Positions 18,807-27,860 of a stretch of 64,000 nt of DNA are shown piece by piece. Made by a program: the position numbers and the translations under genes. Numbering within the stretch: the first letter of the stretch is position 1; each line of letters starts with the position of its first letter. Under the pieces are notes generated by a model that saw nothing but the letters and a program-made list of their open reading frames with translations, ran no database searches and was not told the origin of the DNA. This stretch comes from Noviherbaspirillum saxi (lineage in GTDB: Bacteria > Pseudomonadota > Gammaproteobacteria > Burkholderiales > Burkholderiaceae_D), in assembly GCF_003591035.1 (NCBI RefSeq), contig NZ_QYUO01000001.1:1550001-1614000 (forward strand), read 5' to 3'.

Positions 18807-20183
18807 GTGGTTAATCTCTCTCCCAGCATTTTCAAGGCCTATGACATTCGTGGGATCGTAGGCAAGACACTCGACATCGGGGTTGCGCGCAAGATCGGTG
18901 AAGCTTTTGGTACTGCGGCACGCGTCAAGGGTGAACAAGCCGTCGTCATCGGTCGCGACGGCCGCCTGTCGGGTCCCGAACTGTCTGCGGCGCTGGCCTC
19001 GGGCCTGCAGCGCGCCGGCGTCGATGTGATCGACCTCGGCGTGGTCGCCACCCCGATGCTGTACTTCGCCACCCATGTGCTCGACGCGCAGTCCGGCATC
19101 ATGGTCACCGGCAGCCATAATCCGCCCGACTACAACGGTTTCAAGATGGTGCTCGGCGGCGAAGCCATCTATGGCGAGGCGATCCAGGGCTTGTACCAGG
19201 CCATCGTCAAGAAAGATTTTGCGCAAGGCAATGGCAACTACCGCACCCACGACATCAAGCAAGCCTATCTCGAGCGCATCACCAGCGATGTCAAAACCAG
19301 CCGGCCAATGAAGATCGCGGTCGATTGCGGCAATGGGGTGGCCGGCGCCTTCGCGCCCGAACTGTACCGCGCGATGGGATGCGAGGTGATCGAACTGTTT
19401 TGCGAAGTCGACGGCACCTTCCCCAACCACCATCCCGATCCGGCCCATCCGGAAAACCTGCAAGACCTAATCCGCTGCCTGCAGACGACCGATGCCGAAA
19501 TCGGTCTGGCCTTCGATGGCGACGGCGATCGCCTGGGCGTGGTGACCAAGGATGGCCAGATCATTTATCCGGACCGGCAACTGATGCTGTTTGCGCAGGA
19601 TGTGCTGACCCGCCATCCGGGCAAGGAAATCCTGTACGACGTCAAATGCACGCGCCATATCGGGCCGTGGGTCAAGCAGCATGGCGGGGTGCCGCTGATG
19701 TGGAAGACCGGGCATTCGCTGGTCAAGGCCAAGCTGCGCGAGACCGGTGCGCCCTTGGGCGGCGAGATGAGCGGACATGTGTTCTTCAAGGACCGCTGGT
19801 ACGGCTTTGACGATGGCTTGTATGCGGGTGCGCGGCTGCTGGAACTGCTGACGCGCATGAGCGATCCGTCGGCGGCGCTCAATGCCTTGCCGCAGGCCAG
19901 CAGCACGCCGGAGTTGCATCTGCATCTGGAAGAGGGCGAGAACGTGGCCTTGATTGCAAAGCTGCAGCAGGATGCGCGTTTTCCCGATGCCGAGCAGATC
20001 GTCACGATCGACGGCTTGCGGGTCGAGTATGCGGATGGCTTCGGGCTGGCACGCTCGTCGAACACCACACCGGTGGTCGTGATGCGCTTCGAAGGCGAGT
20101 CGATGCAGGCATTGCAGCGCATACAGGGCGATTTCAGAAAAGCGATCCTTGCCAGCAAACCGGATGCAGTGTTGCCCTTTTGA
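18807..20183 (+). CDS. Phosphomannomutase/phosphoglucomutase
   Basis: A cytosolic mutase that interconverts hexose 6- and 1-phosphates, supplying mannose-1-P and glucose-1-P for the EPS sugars. Motifs are the phosphoserine loop TGSHNPPDYNG (Ser103), the metal site DGDGDR, and the sugar-binding loop GEMSGHVFF. I start at the GTG at 18807, which gives the family N-terminus (NLSPSIFKAYDIRG); an ATG at 18759 adds 16 non-conserved residues and is the alternative. The 458-residue length fits. It could equally be called AlgC/ManB-like. Confidence 0.92.
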   Translation: MVNLSPSIFKAYDIRGIVGKTLDIGVARKIGEAFGTAARVKGEQAVVIGRDGRLSGPELSAALASGLQRAGVDVIDLGVVATPMLYFATHVLDAQSGIMVTGSHNPPDYNGFKMVLGGEAIYGEAIQGLYQAIVKKDFAQGNGNYRTHDIKQAYLERITSDVKTSRPMKIAVDCGNGVAGAFAPELYRAMGCEVIELFCEVDGTFPNHHPDPAHPENLQDLIRCLQTTDAEIGLAFDGDGDRLGVVTKDGQIIYPDRQLMLFAQDVLTRHPGKEILYDVKCTRHIGPWVKQHGGVPLMWKTGHSLVKAKLRETGAPLGGEMSGHVFFKDRWYGFDDGLYAGARLLELLTRMSDPSAALNALPQASSTPELHLHLEEGENVALIAKLQQDARFPDAEQIVTIDGLRVEYADGFGLARSSNTTPVVVMRFEGESMQALQRIQGDFRKAILASKPDAVLPF

Positions 20184-20381
20184 CGCAGCATGGGGATGAA
20201 TCAACTGACGATGAAGACTTTCTAATTTACGTCAAGGTGTAATAACGAATTGCAATCTATCGTGAATACAGCCCACTGCATAGGGACAGCATAAGTAAAG
20301 TCATCGTCGACCAGGTTGCTGGCCCAATCAGCGCAGTCGGAACAATCGATGGAAATTCAAGGATGGCGCGGCGGCTACGGC

Positions 20382-20410
20382 GGAACGAAAGCATGATGGT
20401 TCTGCCTGAA
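20382..20410 (+). promoter_or_regulatory. Weak ECF-type promoter candidate before the GMC gene
   Basis: GGAACGA followed, at a spacing one base shorter than in the GH16 set, by GCCTGAA, about 50 bp ahead of the start at 20461. It is only a partial match to the GGAACCA-N15-GCTCTGA element seen before three GH16 genes. Confidence 0.3.
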
Positions 20411-20460
20411 GTCACCGATAGCTGCTCAGGGAACTTTTTACTAGGTAGAAAATAAGAACA

Positions 20461-22107
20461 ATGTTTATCGATACGCGACAAGTTGAACAAGGCACTGTAG
20501 CCGAAAGCACAGTTTGCATCATTGGTGGCGGTGTCGCCGGTATCACGCTCGCCATGGAGCTCGACAAGCAGGGGATCGATGTCGTACTCCTTGAGAGCGG
20601 CGGTTTCAAGCCGGATGACGGAACGCGAGACCTGTATCGCGGCGAAGACGTGGGCGAATGGCGCTACAACTTCGCGGACGGCAGCCGCAGCCGCTTCCTG
20701 GGAGGCAGTAGCAATTGCTGGGGTGGCTGGTGTCGCCCGCTCGACGCCTGGGACTTCGAAAAGCGCGACTGGATTGCGCATAGCGGCTGGCCATTCGGAT
20801 TGAATGAACTGATGCCGTATTACGACAGGACCCACGCCTTGCTTAAACTTGGCCCGAACAATTTCGACCCCGATTTTTGGGAACGTTCGATAGGCAGGCC
20901 TGATGTGCGGCGCATGCCGCTGGTATCCGGCAAGGTGCGCGATACGATTTCGCAATTCAGCCCGCCGGCACGCTTCGGCAAGATGTACCGCGAGGCGCTC
21001 GAGAAATCCAAGCGGATTCGCGTGTACCTGTATGCGAATGCGACCAATATCGATACCGATCATTCGGCGCAGACGGTATCGCGTATCCAGATCGCAACGC
21101 TGACCGGAAAATATATGGAAGTAAAGGCCAGCCACTATGTGCTGGCGACCGGCGGCATCGAAAATGCCCGCCTGTTGCTGGCATCGAACAAGGTGCAGGC
21201 TTCGGGTCTGGGCAATGGGAACGATCTGGTCGGCCGCTTCTTCATGGACCATCCGCGCCTGTTGACCGGCAACATCCGCTTCACCAAGGAATGGTCGCGT
21301 AACAAGCTCTCCGATGTGAAGTATCACTATATGAATGCGGCGGTCGCCGCGCATGGCACCCACGTTGCGCATCAGTTTGCGCTGACGCCCGAAGTGCTGC
21401 AGCAGGAAGAAATTCTCAATGCGCGCGTGTGGTTCAACTCGGTATTTCCCGGTGAGGGCAGCGAGGGAGCACAGGCACTGTTCCGCATCAAGCAAGCCTT
21501 GCTGCAAAAAGATCAGCAGGACTGGAGCCTCACCAGAGATATTCTGACCATGGCGACCCATCCGATGGATACGATCGGCTACGGCTATACGCGACTTTTC
21601 CAGCCGCGCTGGATGATCCAGGGCGTGAAGTTCCAGTTGATCGTGGAACCGGAACCGGATCCTAACAGCCGCGTCATGCTGTCTCCTTCACAAAAGGACC
21701 AGCTTGGGATGAACAGGGTGCGCGTCGACTGGCGACTGACAACGAAAGTGCAGCGTACCTTCGATCGCACGCTGCAGATTCTTGCCGATGACATGCGGCG
21801 CAGCGGCGTGGCCGAGGTGGATCTGGACCCGGCAGTCGAAGGACGGAAGTGGCCAAGCGACCTTGAAGGCACATGGCATCACATGGGTACCACCCGCATG
21901 CATGACTCGCCCAGGCAAGGCGTGGTCGACCGCAACTGCAAGGTACATGGCATGAGCAATCTGTTCGTCGCGGGCAGTTCGGTGTTTCCGACCTGTGGTG
22001 CCAACTTCCCCACCATCACACTGGCAGCGTTGGCCTTCCGCCTGTCCGAGCATCTGGTTCAGCAAGTGCGTCGGCCAGCAGCAAATCTAACGATGGAGGC
22101 GGCCTGA
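20461..22107 (+). CDS. GMC-family FAD oxidoreductase
   Basis: A 548-residue flavoprotein. The FAD-binding motif is at the N-terminus (CIIGGGVAGITLAMEL then LLESGG), with GGSSNCWGGWCRP and the C-terminal signature HHMGTTRM. There is no signal peptide, so it acts in the cytoplasm or at the membrane face. GMC enzymes oxidise alcohols and sugars. Its place between the mutase and galE suggests oxidation of a sugar or glycan intermediate, but the substrate is unknown, and such an enzyme is not a standard part of Wzx/Wzy loci. Confidence 0.88.
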   Translation: MFIDTRQVEQGTVAESTVCIIGGGVAGITLAMELDKQGIDVVLLESGGFKPDDGTRDLYRGEDVGEWRYNFADGSRSRFLGGSSNCWGGWCRPLDAWDFEKRDWIAHSGWPFGLNELMPYYDRTHALLKLGPNNFDPDFWERSIGRPDVRRMPLVSGKVRDTISQFSPPARFGKMYREALEKSKRIRVYLYANATNIDTDHSAQTVSRIQIATLTGKYMEVKASHYVLATGGIENARLLLASNKVQASGLGNGNDLVGRFFMDHPRLLTGNIRFTKEWSRNKLSDVKYHYMNAAVAAHGTHVAHQFALTPEVLQQEEILNARVWFNSVFPGEGSEGAQALFRIKQALLQKDQQDWSLTRDILTMATHPMDTIGYGYTRLFQPRWMIQGVKFQLIVEPEPDPNSRVMLSPSQKDQLGMNRVRVDWRLTTKVQRTFDRTLQILADDMRRSGVAEVDLDPAVEGRKWPSDLEGTWHHMGTTRMHDSPRQGVVDRNCKVHGMSNLFVAGSSVFPTCGANFPTITLAALAFRLSEHLVQQVRRPAANLTMEAA

Positions 22108-22211
22108 CCTCGATTAGCAACATCACTTCAGGCGATATGGAAGAGGCATAACGGTCCCGTGGCGGATCGTTATGCGCGGCACTTTCCGCCCGCGGTTGCC
22201 CGTCGCCTCGG

Positions 22212-22233
22212 GCGGACCGCAATCACGGTCCGC
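22212..22233 (+). other. Hairpin between the GMC gene and galE
   Basis: GCGGACCG and CGGTCCGC form an 8-bp stem around a 6-nt loop in the 196-bp gap. There is no T-run. It could be an attenuator or a processing site. Confidence 0.35.
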
Positions 22234-22303
22234 GTCATCACGCCTCCGTTATCCCTCCGCCACTATTTTGCAATAGCTGCCATTCGGACTATCTGAGCAC
22301 ATC

Positions 22304-23344
22304 ATGACGACACATAAAACCATCCTCGTCACCGGCGCCGCCGGTTATATCGGCTCTCATACCTGTGTTGAGCTTCTGACTGCCGGGTATTCGGTTGTCG
22401 CGCTCGATAACCTGTGCAACAGCTCGCAGGAGTCGCTCAAGCGGGTGGAAAAGATCACTGGACATCTGATTCCATTTTACGAAGCGGATATCCGCGACCG
22501 TCTCGCGCTCAATGCCTTGCTCAAGACGCATCGTATCGACGCAGCCATCCACTTTGCCGGCCTCAAGGCAGTGGGCGAATCGGTGAGCGAGCCGCTGTCG
22601 TATTTTGAAAACAATGTGGGCGGCACCGTGACATTGTTGGAAGCTCTTGGCGATGCGGGGGTAAGAAACTTTCTCTTCAGTTCCTCGGCGACGGTGTACG
22701 GTGATCCGGAATCGGTACCGATTACTGAAGAGGCAAGGCTGTCAACTACCAATCCCTATGGACGCTCCAAGCTGATGGTCGAACAGATGCTGCAAGACCT
22801 TGGAAAGTCGGATCCATCCTGGGCAATCGGTGTTCTGCGCTATTTCAATCCTGCCGGTGCGCATCCCAGCGGACTGATCGGCGAAGACCCGCGCGGCATT
22901 CCCAACAACCTGATGCCATTCATAGCGCAGGTTGCTGTGGGACGCCGCGAAAAACTGGCGGTGTTCGGCAACGACTATCCGACGCTGGACGGTACTGGAG
23001 TGCGGGACTATATTCATGTCGTGGATCTGGCGCTCGGTCATCTGGCGGCACTAAGGGAAATGTTCAGGTCTGGAAAAAGCTTCACTCTCAATCTTGGAAC
23101 AGGCCGTGGCTATAGCGTGCTGGAAATGGTGCGCGCATTCGAGAAAGCCAGCGGACGACGCGTGCCATATGAGATCGTCGAGCGCCGTCCCGGCGACATC
23201 GCAAGCTGTTATGCCGATCCGGCCGGGGCATGGAATGTGTTGGACTGGCGCGCCAAAAAAGGCTTGGCTGAAATGTGTGCCGATCACTGGCGCTGGCAAA
23301 GTACGAATCCCGATGGTTTTCATACCCAAAGCAAGGCAGCCTGA
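22304..23344 (+). CDS. galE: UDP-glucose 4-epimerase
   Basis: A 346-residue extended SDR that interconverts UDP-glucose and UDP-galactose. The NAD motif GAAGYIGSH (11-19), the catalytic Tyr152/Lys156 pair (NPYGRSK), and the GalE-specific blocks RYFNPAGAHPSGLIGEDP and GTGVRDYIHVVDLA are all present. It supplies galactose for the EPS. The first GH16 gene starts 11 bp after its stop, so the two are likely on one transcript. Confidence 0.96.
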   Translation: MTTHKTILVTGAAGYIGSHTCVELLTAGYSVVALDNLCNSSQESLKRVEKITGHLIPFYEADIRDRLALNALLKTHRIDAAIHFAGLKAVGESVSEPLSYFENNVGGTVTLLEALGDAGVRNFLFSSSATVYGDPESVPITEEARLSTTNPYGRSKLMVEQMLQDLGKSDPSWAIGVLRYFNPAGAHPSGLIGEDPRGIPNNLMPFIAQVAVGRREKLAVFGNDYPTLDGTGVRDYIHVVDLALGHLAALREMFRSGKSFTLNLGTGRGYSVLEMVRAFEKASGRRVPYEIVERRPGDIASCYADPAGAWNVLDWRAKKGLAEMCADHWRWQSTNPDGFHTQSKAA

Positions 23345-23355
23345 GCATAGGAAAA

Positions 23356-24219
23356 ATGATGATGCTTAAGACGAGTCTGCTGCGTGGCCTGATGTTGATG
23401 ACCTTCACAATGTTTGCATGTTCTGCATGCAGCGAAGAGCCGGCATTCAGCGAACAGACGCTTGCGGCGGCAAGCAAACTCGCCAAGAATAAACAACCGT
23501 CCGCAAGAACGCCATTCGGTCAAAACCCGGATGAGTTCGTGCTGACGTTTGCGGAGGAGTTCAATCGCTTTGATTCGACCCTGTGGAATGATCATATCTG
23601 GTACGAGAAGCCGAATCCGACGAAGAACTATACGGCCGAAAATGGCATGCTCAAGATCTGGCCGCAACGCGATGCGAGCGGAAAGTTCTTCAACCGCACC
23701 ATCGATACCGACGGCAGGTTCGAACAACGTTACGGATATTTCGAGATGGAGGCAAAACTCCCGCGCGGCAAGGGAACATGGCCGGCATTCTGGCTCTTTG
23801 CGCATCCGGACAAACGCAGGCCGGAGATCGACGTGATGGAGGCTTATGCGGGCGGTGAAGATCCATGGGGATATACCGATGCCGATGGCGTATCCCGGCC
23901 TACTTCCTATGGCGCAACGGTGTGGCTCGATGAAGACGTCGAAGCAGGCAAGTATCAACATCAAGCCAAGAAAGACCTGTCCGCCGCGTTTCATAAGTAT
24001 GCGGTCCGATGGGAACCCGACCGCCAGACTTTCTATTTCGACGGCAAAAAAATCCATACGGTCGAAGCCCGCATGACCGACAAGATGTACATCATGCTTG
24101 ATCTTTGGTTCGGCAGTTCCAGCGGCGAGCCGGATGCCAGCACACCGCAAGGTAAAGGCAACTCGTTCGAAATCAACTATGTACGCGCCTGGCAACTGAA
24201 GCGCTTCATGAACGAGTAG
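23356..24219 (+). CDS. GH16 glycoside hydrolase, copy 1 (short, probable lipoprotein)
   Basis: A 287-residue secreted enzyme. A hydrophobic signal with Cys22 and Cys25 (MFACSAC) suggests lipidation, though neither lipobox is classical. After a short 25-residue spacer comes one GH16 domain with the retaining signature EIDVME (Glu157, Asp159, Glu162). GH16 enzymes cut beta-1,3/1,4-glucans or galactans; rhizobial ExoK/ExsH of this family shorten their own EPS. It is the most divergent of the four copies here and the only one in the galE operon. Lacks the ECF-type promoter of copies 2-4. Confidence 0.9.
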   Translation: MMMLKTSLLRGLMLMTFTMFACSACSEEPAFSEQTLAAASKLAKNKQPSARTPFGQNPDEFVLTFAEEFNRFDSTLWNDHIWYEKPNPTKNYTAENGMLKIWPQRDASGKFFNRTIDTDGRFEQRYGYFEMEAKLPRGKGTWPAFWLFAHPDKRRPEIDVMEAYAGGEDPWGYTDADGVSRPTSYGATVWLDEDVEAGKYQHQAKKDLSAAFHKYAVRWEPDRQTFYFDGKKIHTVEARMTDKMYIMLDLWFGSSSGEPDASTPQGKGNSFEINYVRAWQLKRFMNE

Positions 24220-24511
24220 TGCCGGATACGGCGTCTGTACAAAATCCATGTCGAAGTTGGCAGCCAGAACGCACTTTTTTCTTTACTTGGTTTTCATCTG
24301 CGGCCCCGACTTAGTCGCCTGTGCCATTCGCTTTAGTCGTCGACTGCTGCACATCAAAAGCCTGGCTAACTCTTTGCCCATTCCTCTGTTTGGTCTGCAG
24401 TATGAGTTTGCTTTAATGGCAATGCCTCCTGGCGGCTTAGTTAGCTCAATGTAGGAATTACCTCCTGCATTTTTACATCCTGATACAGCTCTAAAAATTT
24501 CAAAGTTTCCT
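24220..24511. other. AT-richer intergenic stretch between GH16 copies 1 and 2
   Basis: No supported gene. A 92-codon minus-strand frame (24283-24561) would overlap the promoter of copy 2 and shows no recognisable family. By eye the base composition is more AT-rich than that of the neighbouring genes. No strong terminator hairpin was seen after copy 1. Confidence 0.4.
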
Positions 24512-24540
24512 GGAACCATTTCCGAAGGGAAATGCTCTGA
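24512..24540 (+). promoter_or_regulatory. ECF-type promoter element, GH16 copy 2
   Basis: GGAACCA (24512-24518), a 15-bp spacer, then GCTCTGA (24534-24540), ending 55 bp before the start codon. Both blocks and the spacing are identical to those before copies 3 and 4. A GGAAC-type -35 with a TCTGA-type -10 is the usual shape of RpoE-like ECF promoters. Confidence 0.72.
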
Positions 24541-24595
24541 AGAAAGCCTTGTTGCCTGCAAGCACGAGCTTAGCCTACTTCAGAAGGAAACCATC

Positions 24596-26308
24596 TTGTC
24601 TAATCTGCCAATTCAACGTTATTCCGTATCAGCGCTCTCGTGCGCAGCTGCTGCCGTTCTTCTCGCCGCCTGTGGCGGGTCCGGCGATTCCCCAATCGAT
24701 GCAAGCACCAGTTCAAGCGGTACGAGCATCATGCTCCCCGAAACCACGGTCAGCGCAACTACCTGGACAAAATGCGCGGAAGAGTGGGGCACTTGTTCCT
24801 TCTCGGGTACGCGCCAGGTTCGTTATGGCTTGTCCGGCAAGTACGCGACACGCAGTGCAACCGGTTCCATCGCATGTAACAACAATGTTTTCGGCGATCC
24901 TTATCCAGGCGCCGACAAGATCTGTGAATACGCGACGACGACACCGGCACCGGCACCGGCTCCAGCACCTGCGCCTGCGCCGGCTCCAACCCCAGCCCCT
25001 GCACCCGCACCCGCGCCGGCTCCGACCACTACAACGTGGACACGTTGTGCGGCTGAGTACGGTACCTGTAACTTCAGCGGTACCAAGCAGGTTCGCTATG
25101 GATTGAATGGCAAGTGGGCGACACGTACCGCCACTGGCTCGATCGGCTGCAACAATAATGTGTTCGGTGATCCTAATCCGGGCGCAAACAAGGTATGCGA
25201 CGTGGCAACGACGGTTACCACGCCAGCGCCGGCACCTGCACCAGCACCAGCACCTGCACCAGCACCGGCTCCAGCACCGGCTCCAACACCAGCCCCTGCG
25301 CCCGCGCCGGCTCCTGCACCTGCCACGACCTGGACGCGTTGCGCTTCCGAGTATGGTACTTGCACCTTCACCGGCACCAAGCAGGTTCGCTATGGCTTGA
25401 ATGACAAGTGGGCCACACGCACGGCGACCGGTTCGATCGGCTGCAACAATAATGTGTTCGGCGACCCGAATCCCGGCGCCAACAAGGTATGCGATGTGGC
25501 TTCCACCACGACGACCACGCCTTCGCCAGCACCGGCACCGGCACCGGCACCGTCGCCTACTCCCGCGCCTGCACCAGCTCCAGCGCCTGCACCTGCACCG
25601 ACTACCATGTCGCCTTATGGTCAGGATGCAAACGCCTACACGCTGACATTCAGCGAGGAATTCAACAGCTTCAACACCAATCTGTGGAACGACTACATCT
25701 GGTATGAGACTTCCAATCCGACCAAGAACTACACGGTCGAAGACGGCAAGCTGAAGATCTGGCCGCAGCGTGATGCATCCGGCAATTTCTTCAACCGCAC
25801 CATCGACACCGACGGCAAGTATTACCAGACCTACGGCTACTTCGAGATCGAAGCCAAGCTGCCGGTTGGTAAAGGTACATGGCCTGCGTTCTGGTTGTTC
25901 AACCATATCGGTTCGCGTCGCCCGGAGATGGACGTGATGGAAGCGTATGCAGGCGGTGCAGCACCCTGGGGTTTCAACGTCAACGGCGTTGCGCACCCGC
26001 AGGCATATGCGCCTACCGTATGGAAGGGTGACTACGACGGTCAGTTGGTCGGTTCGCGTCAGTACGATACCGGCATGGATCTGTCGGCAGGCTTCCACAA
26101 ATATGCTGTACGTTGGGAACCGAACAAGCAAGTCTATTACTTCGATGGCAAGGAAGTACTGACGCTGAACGTATCCATGGGCGACCCGATGTATCTGATG
26201 CTGGATCTGTGGTTCGGCAGTGCATCCGGCACACCTGACAATTCGACACCGCAGGGCAAGTCGAACTCGTATGAAGTGAATTATGTCCGCGCATGGAAAT
26301 TCAAGTAA
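24596..26308 (+). CDS. GH16 glycoside hydrolase, copy 2, with three four-cysteine modules
   Basis: A 570-residue predicted outer-membrane lipoprotein (LLAAC, Cys26). The start is a TTG with AGAAGGAAA ahead of it; no ATG is available. Three near-identical modules of about 57 residues (56-112, 147-203, 245-301), each with four Cys and the signature NNNVFGDP, are joined by long Ala-Pro linkers. The GH16 domain follows from about 340 with EMDVME (Glu444, Asp446, Glu449). The modules are probably binding domains, by analogy with similar repeats I recall on other secreted glycosidases. The linkers may span the cell-surface matrix. Confidence 0.9.
   Translation: MSNLPIQRYSVSALSCAAAAVLLAACGGSGDSPIDASTSSSGTSIMLPETTVSATTWTKCAEEWGTCSFSGTRQVRYGLSGKYATRSATGSIACNNNVFGDPYPGADKICEYATTTPAPAPAPAPAPAPAPTPAPAPAPAPAPTTTTWTRCAAEYGTCNFSGTKQVRYGLNGKWATRTATGSIGCNNNVFGDPNPGANKVCDVATTVTTPAPAPAPAPAPAPAPAPAPAPTPAPAPAPAPAPATTWTRCASEYGTCTFTGTKQVRYGLNDKWATRTATGSIGCNNNVFGDPNPGANKVCDVASTTTTTPSPAPAPAPAPSPTPAPAPAPAPAPAPTTMSPYGQDANAYTLTFSEEFNSFNTNLWNDYIWYETSNPTKNYTVEDGKLKIWPQRDASGNFFNRTIDTDGKYYQTYGYFEIEAKLPVGKGTWPAFWLFNHIGSRRPEMDVMEAYAGGAAPWGFNVNGVAHPQAYAPTVWKGDYDGQLVGSRQYDTGMDLSAGFHKYAVRWEPNKQVYYFDGKEVLTLNVSMGDPMYLMLDLWFGSASGTPDNSTPQGKSNSYEVNYVRAWKFK
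24762..25504 (+). repeat. Triplicated four-cysteine module with Ala-Pro linkers (in-gene repeat)
   Basis: Three copies of a roughly 170-bp coding unit, at about 24762-24930, 25035-25205 and 25329-25500. Each encodes W(T/K)xC...GTC.F(S/T)GT.QVRYGL...TGSI.CNNNVFGDP.PGA.K.C. The linkers are imperfect repeats of GCACCG/GCTCCA-type hexanucleotides. Repeats of this kind can change length by slippage. Confidence 0.85.
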
Positions 26309-26436
26309 TGCGGAGTTGATACTGCCGCGTCATCGACAGCGTTCTTCTTGCATACACAAGAAACAATAAGCGATGCAGTTGATGCGGCAGTAGCAAAACA
26401 TGCTGTTCATGCATGACAGCGAGCGGTAAAAAAAAG

Positions 26437-26466
26437 AAAGGCCGGCAAAACATGCCGGCCTTTTTG
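26437..26466 (+). terminator. Rho-independent terminator after GH16 copy 2
   Basis: A 10-bp stem AAAGGCCGGC with its complement, a 7-nt loop and a run of T. Lies about 130 bp after the stop at 26308. Confidence 0.88.
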
Positions 26467-26694
26467 TTGGAACGACAAACATATAGCGCCTTAGATGACA
26501 TCTCGTCTGCCAAAAGCGACGGTTTCCGCAGTTCCCCGCCAACTCGTCACCGGACATAAGAACTTGCAAAGACAATTTGGCACGTCTTTCCCGAAAGTTT
26601 CCACAAGGACCACTGGTTTGTGGGCTGTCTGCCAACAAATGCATTAATAAAACATTCATTCTCGCAAAAAAATTCGAGTTTTTTGATGAACGCC
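26467..26694. other. Intergenic stretch before GH16 copy 3
   Basis: Together with the flanking terminator and promoter this fills the 474 bp between copies 2 and 3. No supported gene is seen in it. Confidence 0.5.
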
Positions 26695-26723
26695 GGAACC
26701 ATTTTCTGAACAGCAAGCTCTGA
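26695..26723 (+). promoter_or_regulatory. ECF-type promoter element, GH16 copy 3
   Basis: GGAACCA (26695-26701), 15-bp spacer, GCTCTGA (26717-26723), ending 59 bp before the ATG at 26783. The spacer sequence differs from those of copies 2 and 4 while both blocks are the same. Confidence 0.72.
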
Positions 26724-26782
26724 ACATGCACTTGCTGATGCGAATTATTGGCTACCATCAACCAGACGAAAAAGGAATCTGA

Positions 26783-27754
26783 ATGTTTAAATCCTCCCTA
26801 CATCGACTCACAATTTCCACGCTGTGTTGCGCCTGCGCAACTGTTCTCCTGGCCGCATGCGGTGGCGGCGGTGGCGGCGAAGCAACTTCTGCCGATTCCT
26901 CATTGCTTGCATCCGGTGGCCAAGTTCAAACCAATGTCCCGCCGGTTGAAACAACTGCAACCCCTGTTACGCCTACCCCTCCAGCGACAACTGACACATC
27001 AAGCCCTCCTGCTTCCATTCCTGAGCCTACTCAACCAGCTGCCGCCGAGTCCAAGACTCCATTCGGCCAGCCTGCCAGCGCCTATAGCTTGACGTTCTCG
27101 GAAGAGTTCGACACCTATAACAGCAGCCTTTGGAATGACCGTATGTGGTATGAGACTTCCAATCCGACCAAGAACTACACGGTCGAAGATGGCAAGCTGA
27201 AGATTTGGCCGCAGCGTGATGCATCGGGCAAGTTCTTCAACCGCACCATCGACACTGACGGCAACTACTACCAGACTTATGGCTACTTCGAGATCGAAGC
27301 CAAGCTGCCGGTCGGTAAAGGTACATGGCCTGCGTTTTGGTTGTTCAACCACATCAACGAACGCCGTCCGGAGATGGACGTGATGGAAGCGTATGCAGGC
27401 GGTGCAGCGCCCTGGGGCGTCAATATCGATGGCGTCGCGCATCCGACTGCGTATGCGCCGACCGTCTGGAAGGGCGACAAGGAAGGGCAATTGGTCGGCT
27501 CGCGCCAGTACGACACCGGTACAGACCTGTCTGCCGGCTACCACAAGTATGCAGTGAAGTGGGAACCGAACAAGCAGACGTACTACTTCGACGGCAAGGA
27601 AGTGCTGACGCTGAACGTGTCCATGGGCGACCCGATGTATCTGATGCTGGACCTGTGGTACGGCAGCGCCTCCGGCACACCGGACGATTCGACACCGCAA
27701 GGCAAGTCGAACTCGTTTGAAGTGAATTACGTGCGTGCATGGAAGTTCAAATAA
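26783..27754 (+). CDS. GH16 glycoside hydrolase, copy 3 (lipoprotein)
   Basis: A 323-residue predicted outer-membrane lipoprotein. The signal ends LLAAC with Cys26, the same position as in copies 2 and 4, followed by a Gly run rather than Asp, so outer-membrane sorting is expected. A Thr/Pro-rich linker of about 55 residues leads to the GH16 domain with EMDVME (Glu197, Asp199, Glu202). Its last 397 conserved bases (27342-27738) are identical to copy 4. It has its own promoter element and terminator, so it is a single-gene transcript. The likely role is cutting or remodelling the EPS. Confidence 0.92.
   Translation: MFKSSLHRLTISTLCCACATVLLAACGGGGGGEATSADSSLLASGGQVQTNVPPVETTATPVTPTPPATTDTSSPPASIPEPTQPAAAESKTPFGQPASAYSLTFSEEFDTYNSSLWNDRMWYETSNPTKNYTVEDGKLKIWPQRDASGKFFNRTIDTDGNYYQTYGYFEIEAKLPVGKGTWPAFWLFNHINERRPEMDVMEAYAGGAAPWGVNIDGVAHPTAYAPTVWKGDKEGQLVGSRQYDTGTDLSAGYHKYAVKWEPNKQTYYFDGKEVLTLNVSMGDPMYLMLDLWYGSASGTPDDSTPQGKSNSFEVNYVRAWKFK
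27342..27738 (+). repeat. 397-bp tract identical to 28946-29342
   Basis: Read base by base, the 3' part of GH16 copy 3 and that of copy 4 are the same over 397 bp (offset 1604), whereas differences appear at once on both sides. This marks a recent duplication or gene conversion. Confidence 0.85.
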
Positions 27755-27804
27755 TCGTGATTGATAAGAGCATGTGACGCAAAGGAAGGACCTTGCGTTT
27801 TGTG

Positions 27805-27833
27805 GGGCCGGCTTGATAGCCGGCCCTTTTTTT
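27805..27833 (+). terminator. Rho-independent terminator after GH16 copy 3
   Basis: GGGCCGGC, loop TTGATA, GCCGGCCC, then seven T. It is the sister of the terminator after copy 4 (GGGCCGGCT/AGCTGGCCC), which supports duplication of the whole transcription unit. Confidence 0.92.
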
Positions 27834-27860
27834 CATGCGCTCCAAAAAACGCTCGTACTA

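Noticed and set aside
24283-24561. 92-codon minus-strand frame upstream of GH16 copy 2
   Set aside because: Overlaps the conserved promoter element and shows no known family.
24950-25600. Repeats in GH16 copy 2 considered as a CRISPR or minisatellite array
   Set aside because: They are in frame, encode Ala-Pro linkers and cysteine modules, and lack a repeat-spacer pattern; no cas genes are present.
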